In this document: one piece after another, positions 57,131-64,000 of the stretch
Position numbering within the stretch: position 1 is the stretch's first letter
Layout: each line of letters starts with the position of its first letter
Notes under the pieces: generated by a model
What the model saw: only the letters and a program-made list of their open reading frames with translations
Databases searched by the model: none
What the model was told of the DNA's origin: nothing
Translations under genes and position numbers: made by a program
Assembly (NCBI RefSeq): GCF_001720585.1
Contig: NZ_MABH01000248.1
Span: forward strand, 24,367 to 88,366
Reading direction: 5' to 3'
DNA length: 64,000 bases
From: Cereibacter johrii
GTDB lineage: Bacteria > Pseudomonadota > Alphaproteobacteria > Rhodobacterales > Rhodobacteraceae

Positions 57131-57640
57131 GTGATCCGGATCCGCCTGCTTCTCTTGCCGCTCTTCCTCTCCCCGGCGCTGGTGCTGGCGCAGGTCGATG
57201 CGACCCCCGCCACCGATCCCGCCCGCTTCATCGCGCTGGACAGCGTCGCGCGCACCGATGCCGCCGCCGAAGACCTCGCCCGCCGGATCGAGGCCCGGGC
57301 CATCGCCGAGGCCGAGGCGGGCTCGGGCCAGCCCGTCGCGGTCGAGGGGATGCTCGTGGACTTCGCCGACGGTCGGCGCCTGCTGCATGTCGCTCTCTGC
57401 GGCGGCGCCTGGTTCGGCAACCTCGGCTGCCATTCCAGCCTCTTCACGATGCCGGCGGGCGGCGCGGCCTTCGTCCGCGTGCTCGACCTGATCGGCAGCG
57501 GGCCGATCTGGTTCGACAGCCGCGAAGGCGTGGGCGGCTGGCCGGACCTGATCCTCGGCGGGACGCGGCCGAGCCACCCGCCCTACATCCGCTGGCGCTG
57601 GACGGGCCAGACCTTCGACAAGGTCTGGCCTCCCGGCTGA
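57131..57640 (+). CDS. Hypothetical secreted protein
   Basis: 169 residues from GTG 57131, chosen because GGAG lies six bases upstream; ATG 57125 leaves no spacing. It begins with a signal peptide (IRIRLLLLPLFLSPALVLAQ). The mature part has two cysteines (VALCGGAWFGNLGCHSSLF) that could form a disulfide, and an aromatic C-terminus (RWRWTGQTFDKVWPPG). No family was recognised. It lies 134 bases after ispE and converges on a PQQ-type dehydrogenase gene with only 7 bases between stops. Confidence 0.7.
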   Translation: MIRIRLLLLPLFLSPALVLAQVDATPATDPARFIALDSVARTDAAAEDLARRIEARAIAEAEAGSGQPVAVEGMLVDFADGRRLLHVALCGGAWFGNLGCHSSLFTMPAGGAAFVRVLDLIGSGPIWFDSREGVGGWPDLILGGTRPSHPPYIRWRWTGQTFDKVWPPG

Positions 57641-57647
57641 TCGCGCC

Positions 57648-59105
57648 TCAGGGGCGTGCAGGCTCCGTCGCGGGCGCGATCTGGGTCTGGGCAGGGGTGC
57701 CCGTGGGCCGCGGAGCCTCTTCCTGCGGAGCGGCGGCCGCCCCAGACCGCTCCGGCTCGACCTGATCGGTTCCGACGGGCGCGTCGCTGATCGTGCCGTC
57801 GGCCGCCGCCACCCGCCAGACCGTGTTGCCCGCATCATCGGCCACGAGGAGCGCCCCCGTCCCGTCGATCCCCACGCCCACCGGCCGCCCATGGGCCCGG
57901 TCGCCGTCGAGGAAACCCGTCACCACGTCCTGCGCCGTTTCGGCGGGCCGGCCGTCGACGAAGGGCACATAGACCACCTTGTAGCCGTTGAAGGCGTCGC
58001 GGTTCCAGCTGCCGTGCTCGCCCACGAAGGCGCCGCTCCGCCAGGCCTCGGGCAGCGCCGAGCCGTAGGAGAAGGCCAGTCCCAGCGCCGCCACATGGCT
58101 CGACAGCGCATAGTCGGGCGGAATGGCCGCCTGAACCATGTCCGGCCGCTCGGGGTAGACGCGCGGATCGACATGCTGGCCGTAGTAGCTCCAGGGCCAG
58201 CCGTAGAAGGCGCCGTCCTGCACCGAGGTCATGTAGTCGGGCACGAGGTTCGGCCCGAGCTCGTCGCGTTCGTTGACCACGGTCCACAGCGTCCCCGTCT
58301 CGGGGTGGAAGGTGAGCCCGTTGGGATTGCGCAGGCCCGAGGCATAGACACGGGCCGCGCCGGTCGCGCGATCCACCTGCCAGATCGCCGCGCGGCCCTT
58401 CTCGGCCTCGATCCCGTTCTCGACGATGTTCGAGTTCGAGCCGACCGAGACGAAGAGGCTCGCTCCGTCCGGGCTGAGGGCCAGATCCTTGGTCCAGTGG
58501 TGGTTGATCGGACCGCCCGGCAGCGGCGTCAGCACCTCGGGCTCGGCCACGATCTCGGTCTGTCCGAGCGAGTAGGGATAGACGAGGATCGCATCGGTCG
58601 CCGCCACATAGAGCCGGTCGTCGATCCAGGCCACGCCGAAGGGCGAGTTCAGGTCGGTGAGCAGGTCGAGGCGCTCGTCGACCGTGCCGTCGCGGTCGGC
58701 GTCGCGCAGGAGCGTGATGCGGTTGCTCGGAGCCTGTTCGCCGCCGCCGCCGTGCGCCATCGCCATGATCCAGCCGCGGATGAGATCCTTCGGCCGCGAC
58801 ACGGACTCTCCCGCGGGGCCGCGCGATTGCACCACCAGCACGTCGCCGTTGGGCAGGGTGTGGACGGTGCGGGGATTGGCGAGGCCTGTCGCATAGGCGG
58901 TGATGCTCAGGCCCTCGGGCACGGTCGGCGCCTCGCCCTCCTGCCAGCCCACGACCTCGGCCACCGTCAGGTCGGGCAACAACGACATCTCGGGCTCGGG
59001 CAGAACCGGATCCGGCCCGATCTGGGTGCTGACGTCGAACCCGTCGGCCGCGAAGGCGGGAGCAGCCACAAGGAGCGCGAGCGGGAGGAGACGGATCCTA
59101 GCCAT
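57648..59105 (-). CDS. PQQ-dependent sugar/L-sorbosone-type dehydrogenase, periplasmic
   Basis: 485 residues from ATG 59105. Signal peptide (RIRLLPLALLVAAPAFA). The quinoprotein propeller shows GLANPRTVHTLPNGDVLVVQ, NHHWTKDLALSPDGASLFVS, GLRNPNGLTFHPETGTLWTV, NERDELGPNLVPDY and GEHGSWNRDAFNGYKVVYVP. It is related to, but distinct from, the aldose dehydrogenase at 49.8-51.0 kb. A Pro/Ala/Thr-rich tail of about 50 residues follows the propeller. Its start overlaps the upstream DUF2231 gene by 8 bases, so the membrane protein may be its partner, for example in electron transfer. Confidence 0.87.
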   Translation of the reverse strand: MARIRLLPLALLVAAPAFAADGFDVSTQIGPDPVLPEPEMSLLPDLTVAEVVGWQEGEAPTVPEGLSITAYATGLANPRTVHTLPNGDVLVVQSRGPAGESVSRPKDLIRGWIMAMAHGGGGEQAPSNRITLLRDADRDGTVDERLDLLTDLNSPFGVAWIDDRLYVAATDAILVYPYSLGQTEIVAEPEVLTPLPGGPINHHWTKDLALSPDGASLFVSVGSNSNIVENGIEAEKGRAAIWQVDRATGAARVYASGLRNPNGLTFHPETGTLWTVVNERDELGPNLVPDYMTSVQDGAFYGWPWSYYGQHVDPRVYPERPDMVQAAIPPDYALSSHVAALGLAFSYGSALPEAWRSGAFVGEHGSWNRDAFNGYKVVYVPFVDGRPAETAQDVVTGFLDGDRAHGRPVGVGIDGTGALLVADDAGNTVWRVAAADGTISDAPVGTDQVEPERSGAAAAPQEEAPRPTGTPAQTQIAPATEPARP

Positions 59106-59553
59106 GACGCGCAACCCCCGCACCGTGGCGGAAGACCATCGAGAGGCCGAGCCAGAAGGTCACCGCCATGACGGCCACCGTCAGCGCCGAAAGCACGATC
59201 CCCCAGGGCACGACGCCGGTCCAGCCGTCGCGCGCGTGAACGAAGCTGTTCACCACGGCGAGCCCCAGCGCCACGAGGTTGCCGATCCCGTGGATCCAGC
59301 CGATGCGCAGCCGCCGCAGCGGGCGGCGCACCAGCAGATCGATCGCTCCGACCAGCGCCGCGAAGGCGCCGGTGACCAGCGCGATCAGGAGGAGCCATTC
59401 CGCGAAATGCTGCCACATCAGGTTTCCCGTGGCCCAGTAGGCAATGTCGGCGCCCAGCGTGAGCGTCAGGCAGGCAATGGGGAAGGGCACGAGCATCGCA
59501 TGGAGGGGCCGCCCGCCGATGGCAGCGACCGAAGGGGCAGGGGCGTGCGGCAT
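59098..59553 (-). CDS. DUF2231-family membrane protein
   Basis: 151 residues from ATG 59553, with GAGGAGAGTGAG upstream. Four membrane helices; the N-terminal GGRPLHAMLVPFPIACL with a conserved His and the WIHGIGNLVALGLAVVN segment with a second His are typical of DUF2231 proteins, in which paired histidines suggest heme or quinone contact. It overlaps the PQQ-dehydrogenase gene by 8 bases and is probably its upstream operon partner. Precise role unknown. Confidence 0.82.
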   Translation of the reverse strand: MPHAPAPSVAAIGGRPLHAMLVPFPIACLTLTLGADIAYWATGNLMWQHFAEWLLLIALVTGAFAALVGAIDLLVRRPLRRLRIGWIHGIGNLVALGLAVVNSFVHARDGWTGVVPWGIVLSALTVAVMAVTFWLGLSMVFRHGAGVARHG

Positions 59554-59717
59554 CTCACTCTCCTCTGGTTGAGCCGAAGCAGATACTGCCCAGCAGGCCG
59601 AGGGTTCCCGGCGGCATGGCGGCCCGTGGCCCGCGGGCCGCGCTCGTCGCGCGATTGTGCGCGAACCCGGGGCGCTCATCCGGGTTACCGCCGCCGGTCG
59701 TGCCGAAGGAGAGGATC

Positions 59718-60794
59718 TTGTACCAGCTTGCCGCCTACCGGATCCGGTCCAGCCGTCGTCATGCGCTGCGCGTGGCGCTGCAGACGGCGGTGGCGACGCT
59801 CGCCGTGCACCTCCTGATGCGTCCTTTCGCGCCGGATCTCGAATCCTGGGCGGTGATCGCGGCGCTCTTCACCATCGGGACCAGCGTCGATGCCACGCTC
59901 GGAGCCGGGATCTCCCGCATCGCGGGCACCGTGCTCGGGGCGGGGCTCGGGCTTGCGGTGACGGGCCTGCTCGGCGGCTCCAGCCTCGCGGCCCTGCTGC
60001 TGGCGGCGGTCCTGTCGAACAGCCTCGCCGCCATCTGGCCGGGGCTGACCTATGCCGCGGTGCTGGCCGCCATCGTGGCGCTCGATCCGAGCCCCGACGG
60101 CCGCAGCGCGCTCGCCTTGTCCGGGGCGGTCGTGCTCGGCACGATCGTCGGCACCGCGGCGAGCTTCCTCGTCTGGCCCGAGTTCGGGCGCAACCGCGCC
60201 GTCCTGTCGCTGCGCGAGGCCATCGACGACTGCCGGGACTTTCTCGGGTTGATCCAGAAGGGTGTCACGACCGATGACAGGCGCAACCGCTATTTCCTCC
60301 ACCAGAGGTTCCGGGGCCATCTGTTCGCGCTCTACGACCGGATCGCGGAGACGCATTTCACGCCGCAGGTGCGCAGCGGCGCGGGGTTGCGGGAAGCGGC
60401 GGATGCGGTGGAAGCCCTTTGGTATGCGCTGGTGATCCTCGACCGCGGCGTGATCTCGGGCCGTGCGCGGTTGCCCGACAGCACGGTCGAGCGGGTGCGG
60501 CCGGTGCTGGCCGCCGTCCAGGCGGAAGCGTGCCGGGTGCTCGAGAGCGCCTCGGTCGCCGCGGGACCCGGCCGCGCAACGCCGACCGACCCCACGGAGT
60601 TGAAGCGCGTGCTGGTCGAGGCGCGCGATCTGACCCTCGCCGCCGCAGCCGAGGGGCGCGACATCGCGCCCTCGCAGGAGCAGGCGCTGCAGGCCCTGAG
60701 CTTCGCCCTCGACGAGATGGAGCGGTCCTTGATGGCCCTCATGCGGGTGATCGAGCCGGAGTGCGAGGCACCCGACAAGCTGCGCACGGCCTGA
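59718..60794 (+). CDS. FUSC-family membrane protein (aromatic acid exporter type)
   Basis: 358 residues with a TTG start at 59718, directly after AAGGAGAGGATC; no ATG fits the frame. About six helices in the first 165 residues (ALRVALQTAVATLAVHLLMR, SWAVIAALFTIGTSVDATLG, GISRIAGTVLGAGLGLAVTG, LVWPEFGRNRA at the end) match the FUSC/ArAE fold, followed by a long cytoplasmic helical domain. Relatives are thought to export aromatic acids or act as pump parts. No membrane-fusion or outer-membrane partner is adjacent, so function is uncertain. Confidence 0.8.
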   Translation: MYQLAAYRIRSSRRHALRVALQTAVATLAVHLLMRPFAPDLESWAVIAALFTIGTSVDATLGAGISRIAGTVLGAGLGLAVTGLLGGSSLAALLLAAVLSNSLAAIWPGLTYAAVLAAIVALDPSPDGRSALALSGAVVLGTIVGTAASFLVWPEFGRNRAVLSLREAIDDCRDFLGLIQKGVTTDDRRNRYFLHQRFRGHLFALYDRIAETHFTPQVRSGAGLREAADAVEALWYALVILDRGVISGRARLPDSTVERVRPVLAAVQAEACRVLESASVAAGPGRATPTDPTELKRVLVEARDLTLAAAAEGRDIAPSQEQALQALSFALDEMERSLMALMRVIEPECEAPDKLRTA

Positions 60795-60835
60795 AGGAGG
60801 GCGCGGCCCGGGGGGCTGCGCCGATGCCGGCCCGC

Positions 60836-61210
60836 TCAGCCGCAGGCGGCCAGATGGGCCACCAGATCCGCCGCCTCCACCGGTTTCATCATCAGCGGGA
60901 GCCCGCGCATGTCGGGCGGCAGCGTCTCGGGGCTCGCGCCGGTCAGAAGCACGAGCGGCACGCCCCGCCGCTCCAGCACCTCGATCACCGGCTGCACGGT
61001 CAGGTGGCGGAGGTTCACGTCCAGAACGGCCGCATCGCAGGCGCTGCGGCTGGCGAGATCCAGCGCCTCGGTCATGGTTCCGGCCGGACCCAGCACCTGA
61101 GCACCCTCCGCCTCCAGAATGGCCGCAAGCTCATGGGCCAGAAAGAAGTCGTCCTCCACGACCAGCACCGAGCGGCCAGAGAGGGCTCTGCCATTCATGC
61201 CGATAGTCAT
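60836..61210 (-). CDS. Single-domain response regulator
   Basis: 124 residues from ATG 61210, preceded by GGGAGGCAGGA. Receiver fold only: acidic pair Asp20-Asp21 (LVVEDD), phosphoacceptor Asp64 (AAVLDVNLR), Thr90 (LLTGAS) and Lys109 (LMMKPV) are in place, so it should be phosphorylated. There is no output domain; such proteins act by protein contact or as phosphate shuttles. No kinase is adjacent. Upstream lies an unusual array of degenerate repeats. Confidence 0.87.
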   Translation of the reverse strand: MTIGMNGRALSGRSVLVVEDDFFLAHELAAILEAEGAQVLGPAGTMTEALDLASRSACDAAVLDVNLRHLTVQPVIEVLERRGVPLVLLTGASPETLPPDMRGLPLMMKPVEAADLVAHLAACG

Positions 61211-61282
61211 TCCTGCCTCCCTTTTCAGGGAGAACCCGGCACCGCGCGCGCTGTTCCAGCGCAAGACCGTGACCGTCTGTCT

Positions 61283-61590
61283 CAGCGGGCCCCCACGCTT
61301 CACAGGGGCGGAAGGATTTTCCGCAAGCGACGATGGCGGTGTGCGCAAGGCGCCACGCGCGCCGGCAGCGGAGGCGCTTCCCCATGAGGACGTTGCCTAT
61401 CCAAGGCGCCACGCGCGCGGGCAGCGGATGCGTTTCCGCATGAGGACGTTGCTGCTTGTCGAAAGGCGCCACGCCCCGCAGAGGTGGAAGGGTCGTCTGG
61501 GCGAGACGGTGGTGGTCTGTCACAAGGCGTCACGATCCCGAGAAGCGGAAGTGCTTCCCGAACTGGGTGCGTGTGAGGCAACGACACTTC
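61283..61590. repeat. Array of degenerate ~60-bp repeats with a conserved hairpin
   Basis: AAGGCGCCACG-type cores recur at 61347, 61403, 61463 and 61524 (spacing 56, 60, 61), with a weaker copy starting near 61285. Most units then carry a small stem based on CGGAA/TTCC: 61309-61325 (GCGGAA/TTCCGC), about 61370-61382, about 61424-61440 (GCGGA/TCCGC) and about 61544-61558 (GGAAG/CTTCC). Stem bases vary together between copies, while flanking bases drift. No protein frame explains it. It may be a small-RNA cluster or REP-like element. Confidence 0.6.
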
Positions 61591-61749
61591 CGTGAAAACG
61601 ATTTTCAGGAAGGAGGGCTGGCGGGTGAAATCCGATGGCACGCGTCGGGTGTCCCGGGGTCTGTCCGACGTCCGGGCGCTTGTCGGATGGAGGGCCAGGC
61701 GCGGCCGCCAGCGCGGTCCTGACCTCTCCGCTCGGGGTGCGGGGGCGGG
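61591..61749. other. Spacer between the repeat array and the small membrane peptide gene
   Basis: GAAAACGATTTTCAGGAAGG near 61595 is the only AT-rich stretch. No gene, terminator or recognised RNA was found. Together with the repeat array it forms a roughly 540-base region without protein genes. Confidence 0.4.
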
Positions 61750-61842
61750 TCAGTAGGGCCAGACGTTGACGATGATGCCGGCCGAGGTCGCGCTCAGCGC
61801 GACGAGCAGGAGCACGAAGAGGCGGGCGTCCTTGGGTTCCAT
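61750..61842 (-). CDS. Putative 30-residue membrane peptide
   Basis: A small frame from ATG 61842 with GGAGG six bases upstream on the - strand. The product MEPKDARLFVLLLVALSATS, followed by AGIIVNVWPY, is a charged N-terminus with a single transmembrane helix, like known short bacterial membrane proteins. The strong ribosome-binding site and helix pattern support it; the small size makes chance possible. It is 168 bases downstream of the LacI-family gene, on the same strand. Confidence 0.5.
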   Translation of the reverse strand: MEPKDARLFVLLLVALSATSAGIIVNVWPY

Positions 61843-62010
61843 GGCGGCCTCCGGGCGGTGGCGGTCGCTCTCGAAACATCGGCCCCGAACTCCTGTTCCG
61901 CCCTGCCGTGGCGGAAGGGGTCGATCTTCCGCGCGCCCTGCGGGGGCCGGCCGGAGGAAGCGGCGCAGGTGCCATGCCATAGGCGGGAGAGGCGAGGCGG
62001 CCGGTCCGGC

Positions 62011-63015
62011 TCAGGCGGCCGGTTCGCCGCGTGAGAGGAGCCGCGGAGCCGTCGAATCGCGCGGGACGAGCTCGCTCTCGAGCACCACCTTGCGCCGCGG
62101 CCTGTCCGGCATCTCGAGCCGCGCAAGGAGCAGCGTCAGCGCCTCGCGGCCCATGGTCTCGGCGGGCTGGCGCAGCACCGTCAGCCCCGGATTGACGATG
62201 CCGGTCCAGGGATCATCGTCGACCCCGGCCACCGCCAGATCGCGCGGGATGACGAGGCCGCGGTCATGACAGAAGCGCACGGCCGCCTCGAGGAAGAGCC
62301 CGTTGCTGACGATCAGCGCCTCGGGCCGGTCGGCTTCGAGCCAATCGGCCAGCGCCGCATAGCCCGCCACCGCATTGGGCGGGGCGCGATGGACGAGGGC
62401 AGGCAGCCCGTGCCGCGCCAGAGCCGCCACGAAGCCCCGCGCCCGCGCCTCACCCGTGAAGGAATTCGCCCCGAAGAGGCCCGCGATCCGCTGCCGCCCG
62501 CTCGCCACCACATGATCGACGAGCGTGCGCATCGCGCCCTCGTTGTCGAGCGTGACCGCATCGCAGCCCGCCCCCTCGGGGTCGCGGTCGACCAGCACCA
62601 CGGGCATCCGCAGCCTGCGCAGCGTTTCGGGCCGAAGCTCGCGCGTGGGGGCGAGGATCAGCCCGCTGACCCGCTCGCCGGCCATCATCTCCAGATGCAT
62701 CGCCTCGCGGGCGGGATCCTCGTCCGTGTTGCACAGGAACACCCGCAGCCCCGCCCGGTAGGCCGCATCCTCGACGCCGAAGCTCAGGCGCGTGAAGAAG
62801 GGATTGCGGATGTCGGCCAGCACCAGACCCACGGTGGCCGGCACCTGCGAGCGCAGCCTGCGCGCCGAGAGATTGGGCTGGTAGCCGGTGGCGCGCACCG
62901 CCGCCTCGACCTGCGCGCGGACCTCGGCGCTGACGGGGCCCTTGCCCAGAGCCCGCGAGACCGTGGAGGGCGCGACACCCGCCGCCCGGGCCACATCCTT
63001 GATGCTGACGGTCAT
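62011..63015 (-). CDS. fruR: LacI-family transcriptional regulator, probably fructose repressor
   Basis: 334 residues from ATG 63015. N-terminal LacI helix-turn-helix SIKDVARAAGVAPSTVSRAL and hinge GYQPNLSARRLRSQ, then a periplasmic-binding-like sensor domain (VGLVLADIRNPFFTRLSFGV, VAVAGVDDDPW-like segment). It is divergent from fruB, and a perfect GTGGAAACGTTTCCAC palindrome lies between them, with a half-site at its own start codon. FruR (ligand fructose 1-phosphate) is inferred from position and operator form; another sugar repressor is possible. Confidence 0.85.
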   Translation of the reverse strand: MTVSIKDVARAAGVAPSTVSRALGKGPVSAEVRAQVEAAVRATGYQPNLSARRLRSQVPATVGLVLADIRNPFFTRLSFGVEDAAYRAGLRVFLCNTDEDPAREAMHLEMMAGERVSGLILAPTRELRPETLRRLRMPVVLVDRDPEGAGCDAVTLDNEGAMRTLVDHVVASGRQRIAGLFGANSFTGEARARGFVAALARHGLPALVHRAPPNAVAGYAALADWLEADRPEALIVSNGLFLEAAVRFCHDRGLVIPRDLAVAGVDDDPWTGIVNPGLTVLRQPAETMGREALTLLLARLEMPDRPRRKVVLESELVPRDSTAPRLLSRGEPAA

Positions 63016-63016
63016 C

Positions 63017-63031
63017 CGCAATCGTTTCCAC
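63017..63031. promoter_or_regulatory. Partial operator at the fruR start
   Basis: CGTTTCCAC (63023-63031) reproduces one full half of the palindrome at 63127-63142, while the other half is degenerate. Its place immediately upstream of the regulator's ATG suggests weak autorepression. Confidence 0.4.
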
Positions 63032-63126
63032 TGCCAATCCCGCTCGACAATGCGCCGGATCGACCCATTTGACAAGGCTTCAGCCCTGTGCAGCCCCTAG
63101 GGAGTTGCGGGAGCGAGAAAATCGTG

Positions 63127-63142
63127 GTGGAAACGTTTCCAC
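63127..63142. promoter_or_regulatory. Operator palindrome between fruR and fruB
   Basis: GTGGAAACGTTTCCAC is a perfect 16-bp inverted repeat with the central CG typical of LacI/GalR-family sites. It lies 43 bases before the fruB start and 112 bases before the fruR start. Occupation would block fruB transcription. Confidence 0.75.
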
Positions 63143-63184
63143 AATCCGTTATGATGAACGGATAGGCGATCTGGGGAGGAGTCG

Positions 63185-64000
63185 GTGACGTCATTGACCA
63201 GGCAGGGAGACATCCCGCGCGAACTGATCCAACTGGACGCGCGCGCGTCGTCCAAGGAAGAGGCCATCGCTCAGGCGGCGGCCGCGCTCGTCGCGGCGGG
63301 CTGCGTGCGGCCCGGGTTCGAGGCCAGCATGCTGCGGCGCGAGGCGGTGTCGAACACCTATCTCGGCAAGGGGATCGCGATCCCGCACGGCACGGTCGAG
63401 GACCGCGATCTGATCCAGAAGGATGCCATCGCGGTGCTTCAGGTGCGCGACGGCGTGGAATGGAACGCGGGCGAGCGGGCGCGGCTCGTGGTGGCCATCG
63501 CCGCCCGGTCGGACGGCCATATCGAGATCCTCCGCCGGCTGACCCGGCTTCTGCAGGACGAGGACCGGCTGGCGACCCTCGCCGCGACGGACGACCGGCA
63601 GGCGCTGTCCGATGCGCTGAACGGAGTGGCCGCGGGCGACGCGGTCGCCGCCGAGCCCGCAGGCGATTTCGCGCAGTCCTTCGACTGGGTGCTGGATTAC
63701 CCGACCGGGCTCCATGCCCGGCCCGCCACCGAATGGGCCGAGGCGGCGCGCCGCTTCCCCTGCCGCATCCGCATCCGGCACGGCGCCGAGGCGGCGGATG
63801 CGCGCAACATGATCTCGCTTCTGGGCCTCGGGCTGAAGTCGGGCGATGCGATCACCGTCTCGGCCGAAGGGCAGGGGGCGGCCGAGGCCCTTGCCGCGCT
63901 GAAGGTCACGATGACCGGGCTCAGCGCGCGCGAGAAGGCCGATGCGGCCCGCGCCGAGGAGAAGCGCCGCGCGACCGCCGCGGCCGGCGGCTGGGTGCCG
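63185..64000 (+). CDS. fruB: Fructose PTS diphosphoryl transfer protein, EIIA-HPr part (partial)
   Basis: The first 272 codons are present; the frame stays open to the window end. Start GTG 63185 follows GGGGAGGAG by four bases. The EIIA-Fru domain has phospho-His68 (GKGIAIPHGTVEDRD); an HPr domain follows with phospho-His177 (YPTGLHARPATEW) and NMISLLGLGLKSGD. In Rhodobacter-type multiphosphoryl proteins an enzyme I domain comes next, beyond the edge. It moves phosphate from PEP toward the fructose permease FruA; fruK and fruA are expected downstream. Regulated by the divergent LacI-family protein. Confidence 0.93.
   Translation, partial: MTSLTRQGDIPRELIQLDARASSKEEAIAQAAAALVAAGCVRPGFEASMLRREAVSNTYLGKGIAIPHGTVEDRDLIQKDAIAVLQVRDGVEWNAGERARLVVAIAARSDGHIEILRRLTRLLQDEDRLATLAATDDRQALSDALNGVAAGDAVAAEPAGDFAQSFDWVLDYPTGLHARPATEWAEAARRFPCRIRIRHGAEAADARNMISLLGLGLKSGDAITVSAEGQGAAEALAALKVTMTGLSAREKADAARAEEKRRATAAAGGWVP

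Noticed and set aside
61283..61590. CRISPR array
   Set aside because: Repeats are degenerate and about 60 bases long with no unique spacers between them, and no cas genes are present.

Overview
The window is GC-rich alphaproteobacterial chromosome, most likely Rhodobacter (Cereibacter) sphaeroides or a very close relative. The reasons are the ribosomal cluster with adk between secY and rpsM, a 318-residue malyl-CoA lyase of the ethylmalonyl-CoA pathway type, a Bzt-type glutamate/glutamine/aspartate/asparagine ABC transporter, an ETF-ubiquinone oxidoreductase and a fruR/fruB locus. No prophage, insertion sequence, CRISPR array, rRNA or tRNA gene was seen.

Layout. (1) 1-13,670, + strand: the end of rplC, then rplD-rplW-rplB-rpsS-rplV-rpsC-rplP, rpmC-rpsQ-rplN-rplX-rplE-rpsN-rpsH-rplF-rplR-rpsE-rpmD-rplO-secY-adk and rpsM-rpsK-rpoA-rplQ. 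Most longer spacers contain a GC-rich hairpin. A canonical terminator lies between rplP and rpmC, and another ends the cluster after rplQ. (2) 13,780-19,425: a LuxR-type regulator with no luxI beside it, a periplasmic DegP/HtrA protease, and a run of rarA, crcB, rluC and an ATP12-type chaperone. (3) 19,650-24,260: bztABCD, closed by a terminator. (4) 24,420-30,300: a 2Fe-2S ferredoxin, a creatinase, a secreted phytase-like propeller protein preceded by PhoB-box-like repeats, an L,D-transpeptidase lipoprotein and a cupin. (5) 30,460-34,600: panBC (pantothenate), an M20 peptidase and two membrane proteins. (6) 34,650-41,700, - strand: pyk, rpmI-rplT, pheS, a membrane protein with a short C-terminal repeat, and pheT. 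(7) 41,840-47,080: an N-formylglutamate amidohydrolase-family gene, a - strand operon dgcN-dgcA-dat that reads as a D-amino acid/D-glutamate catabolic module, and divergent mcl1. (8) 47,080-60,800: a GyrI-like protein, accA-sugE, a degenerate Hint-domain protein, two PQQ-type sugar dehydrogenases, greA, ETF-QO, a TPR protein overlapping ispE, DUF2231 and FUSC membrane proteins. (9) 60,830-64,000: a single-domain response regulator, an array of degenerate ~60-bp repeats, a 30-residue membrane peptide, a LacI-family regulator (probably FruR) and the start of divergent fruB, with a perfect operator palindrome between them.

How the parts work together. The left end makes ribosomes, the translocon and RNA polymerase alpha. 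The middle handles uptake and turnover of nitrogen-rich carbon: Bzt imports acidic amino acids and their amides, creatinase releases urea and sarcosine, and the D-amino acid operon feeds N-acetylglutamate. mcl1 serves acetyl-CoA assimilation and ETF-QO passes acyl-CoA electrons to ubiquinone. The right end opens a fructose phosphotransferase operon.

The most interesting signals are the dgcN-dgcA-dat operon, the four 11-bp-spaced Pho-box-like repeats before the phytase-like gene, the hairpin-bearing repeat array at about 61.28-61.59 kb, and the palindrome at the luxR-type gene. All calls come from reading the sequence; no database search or folding program was run.
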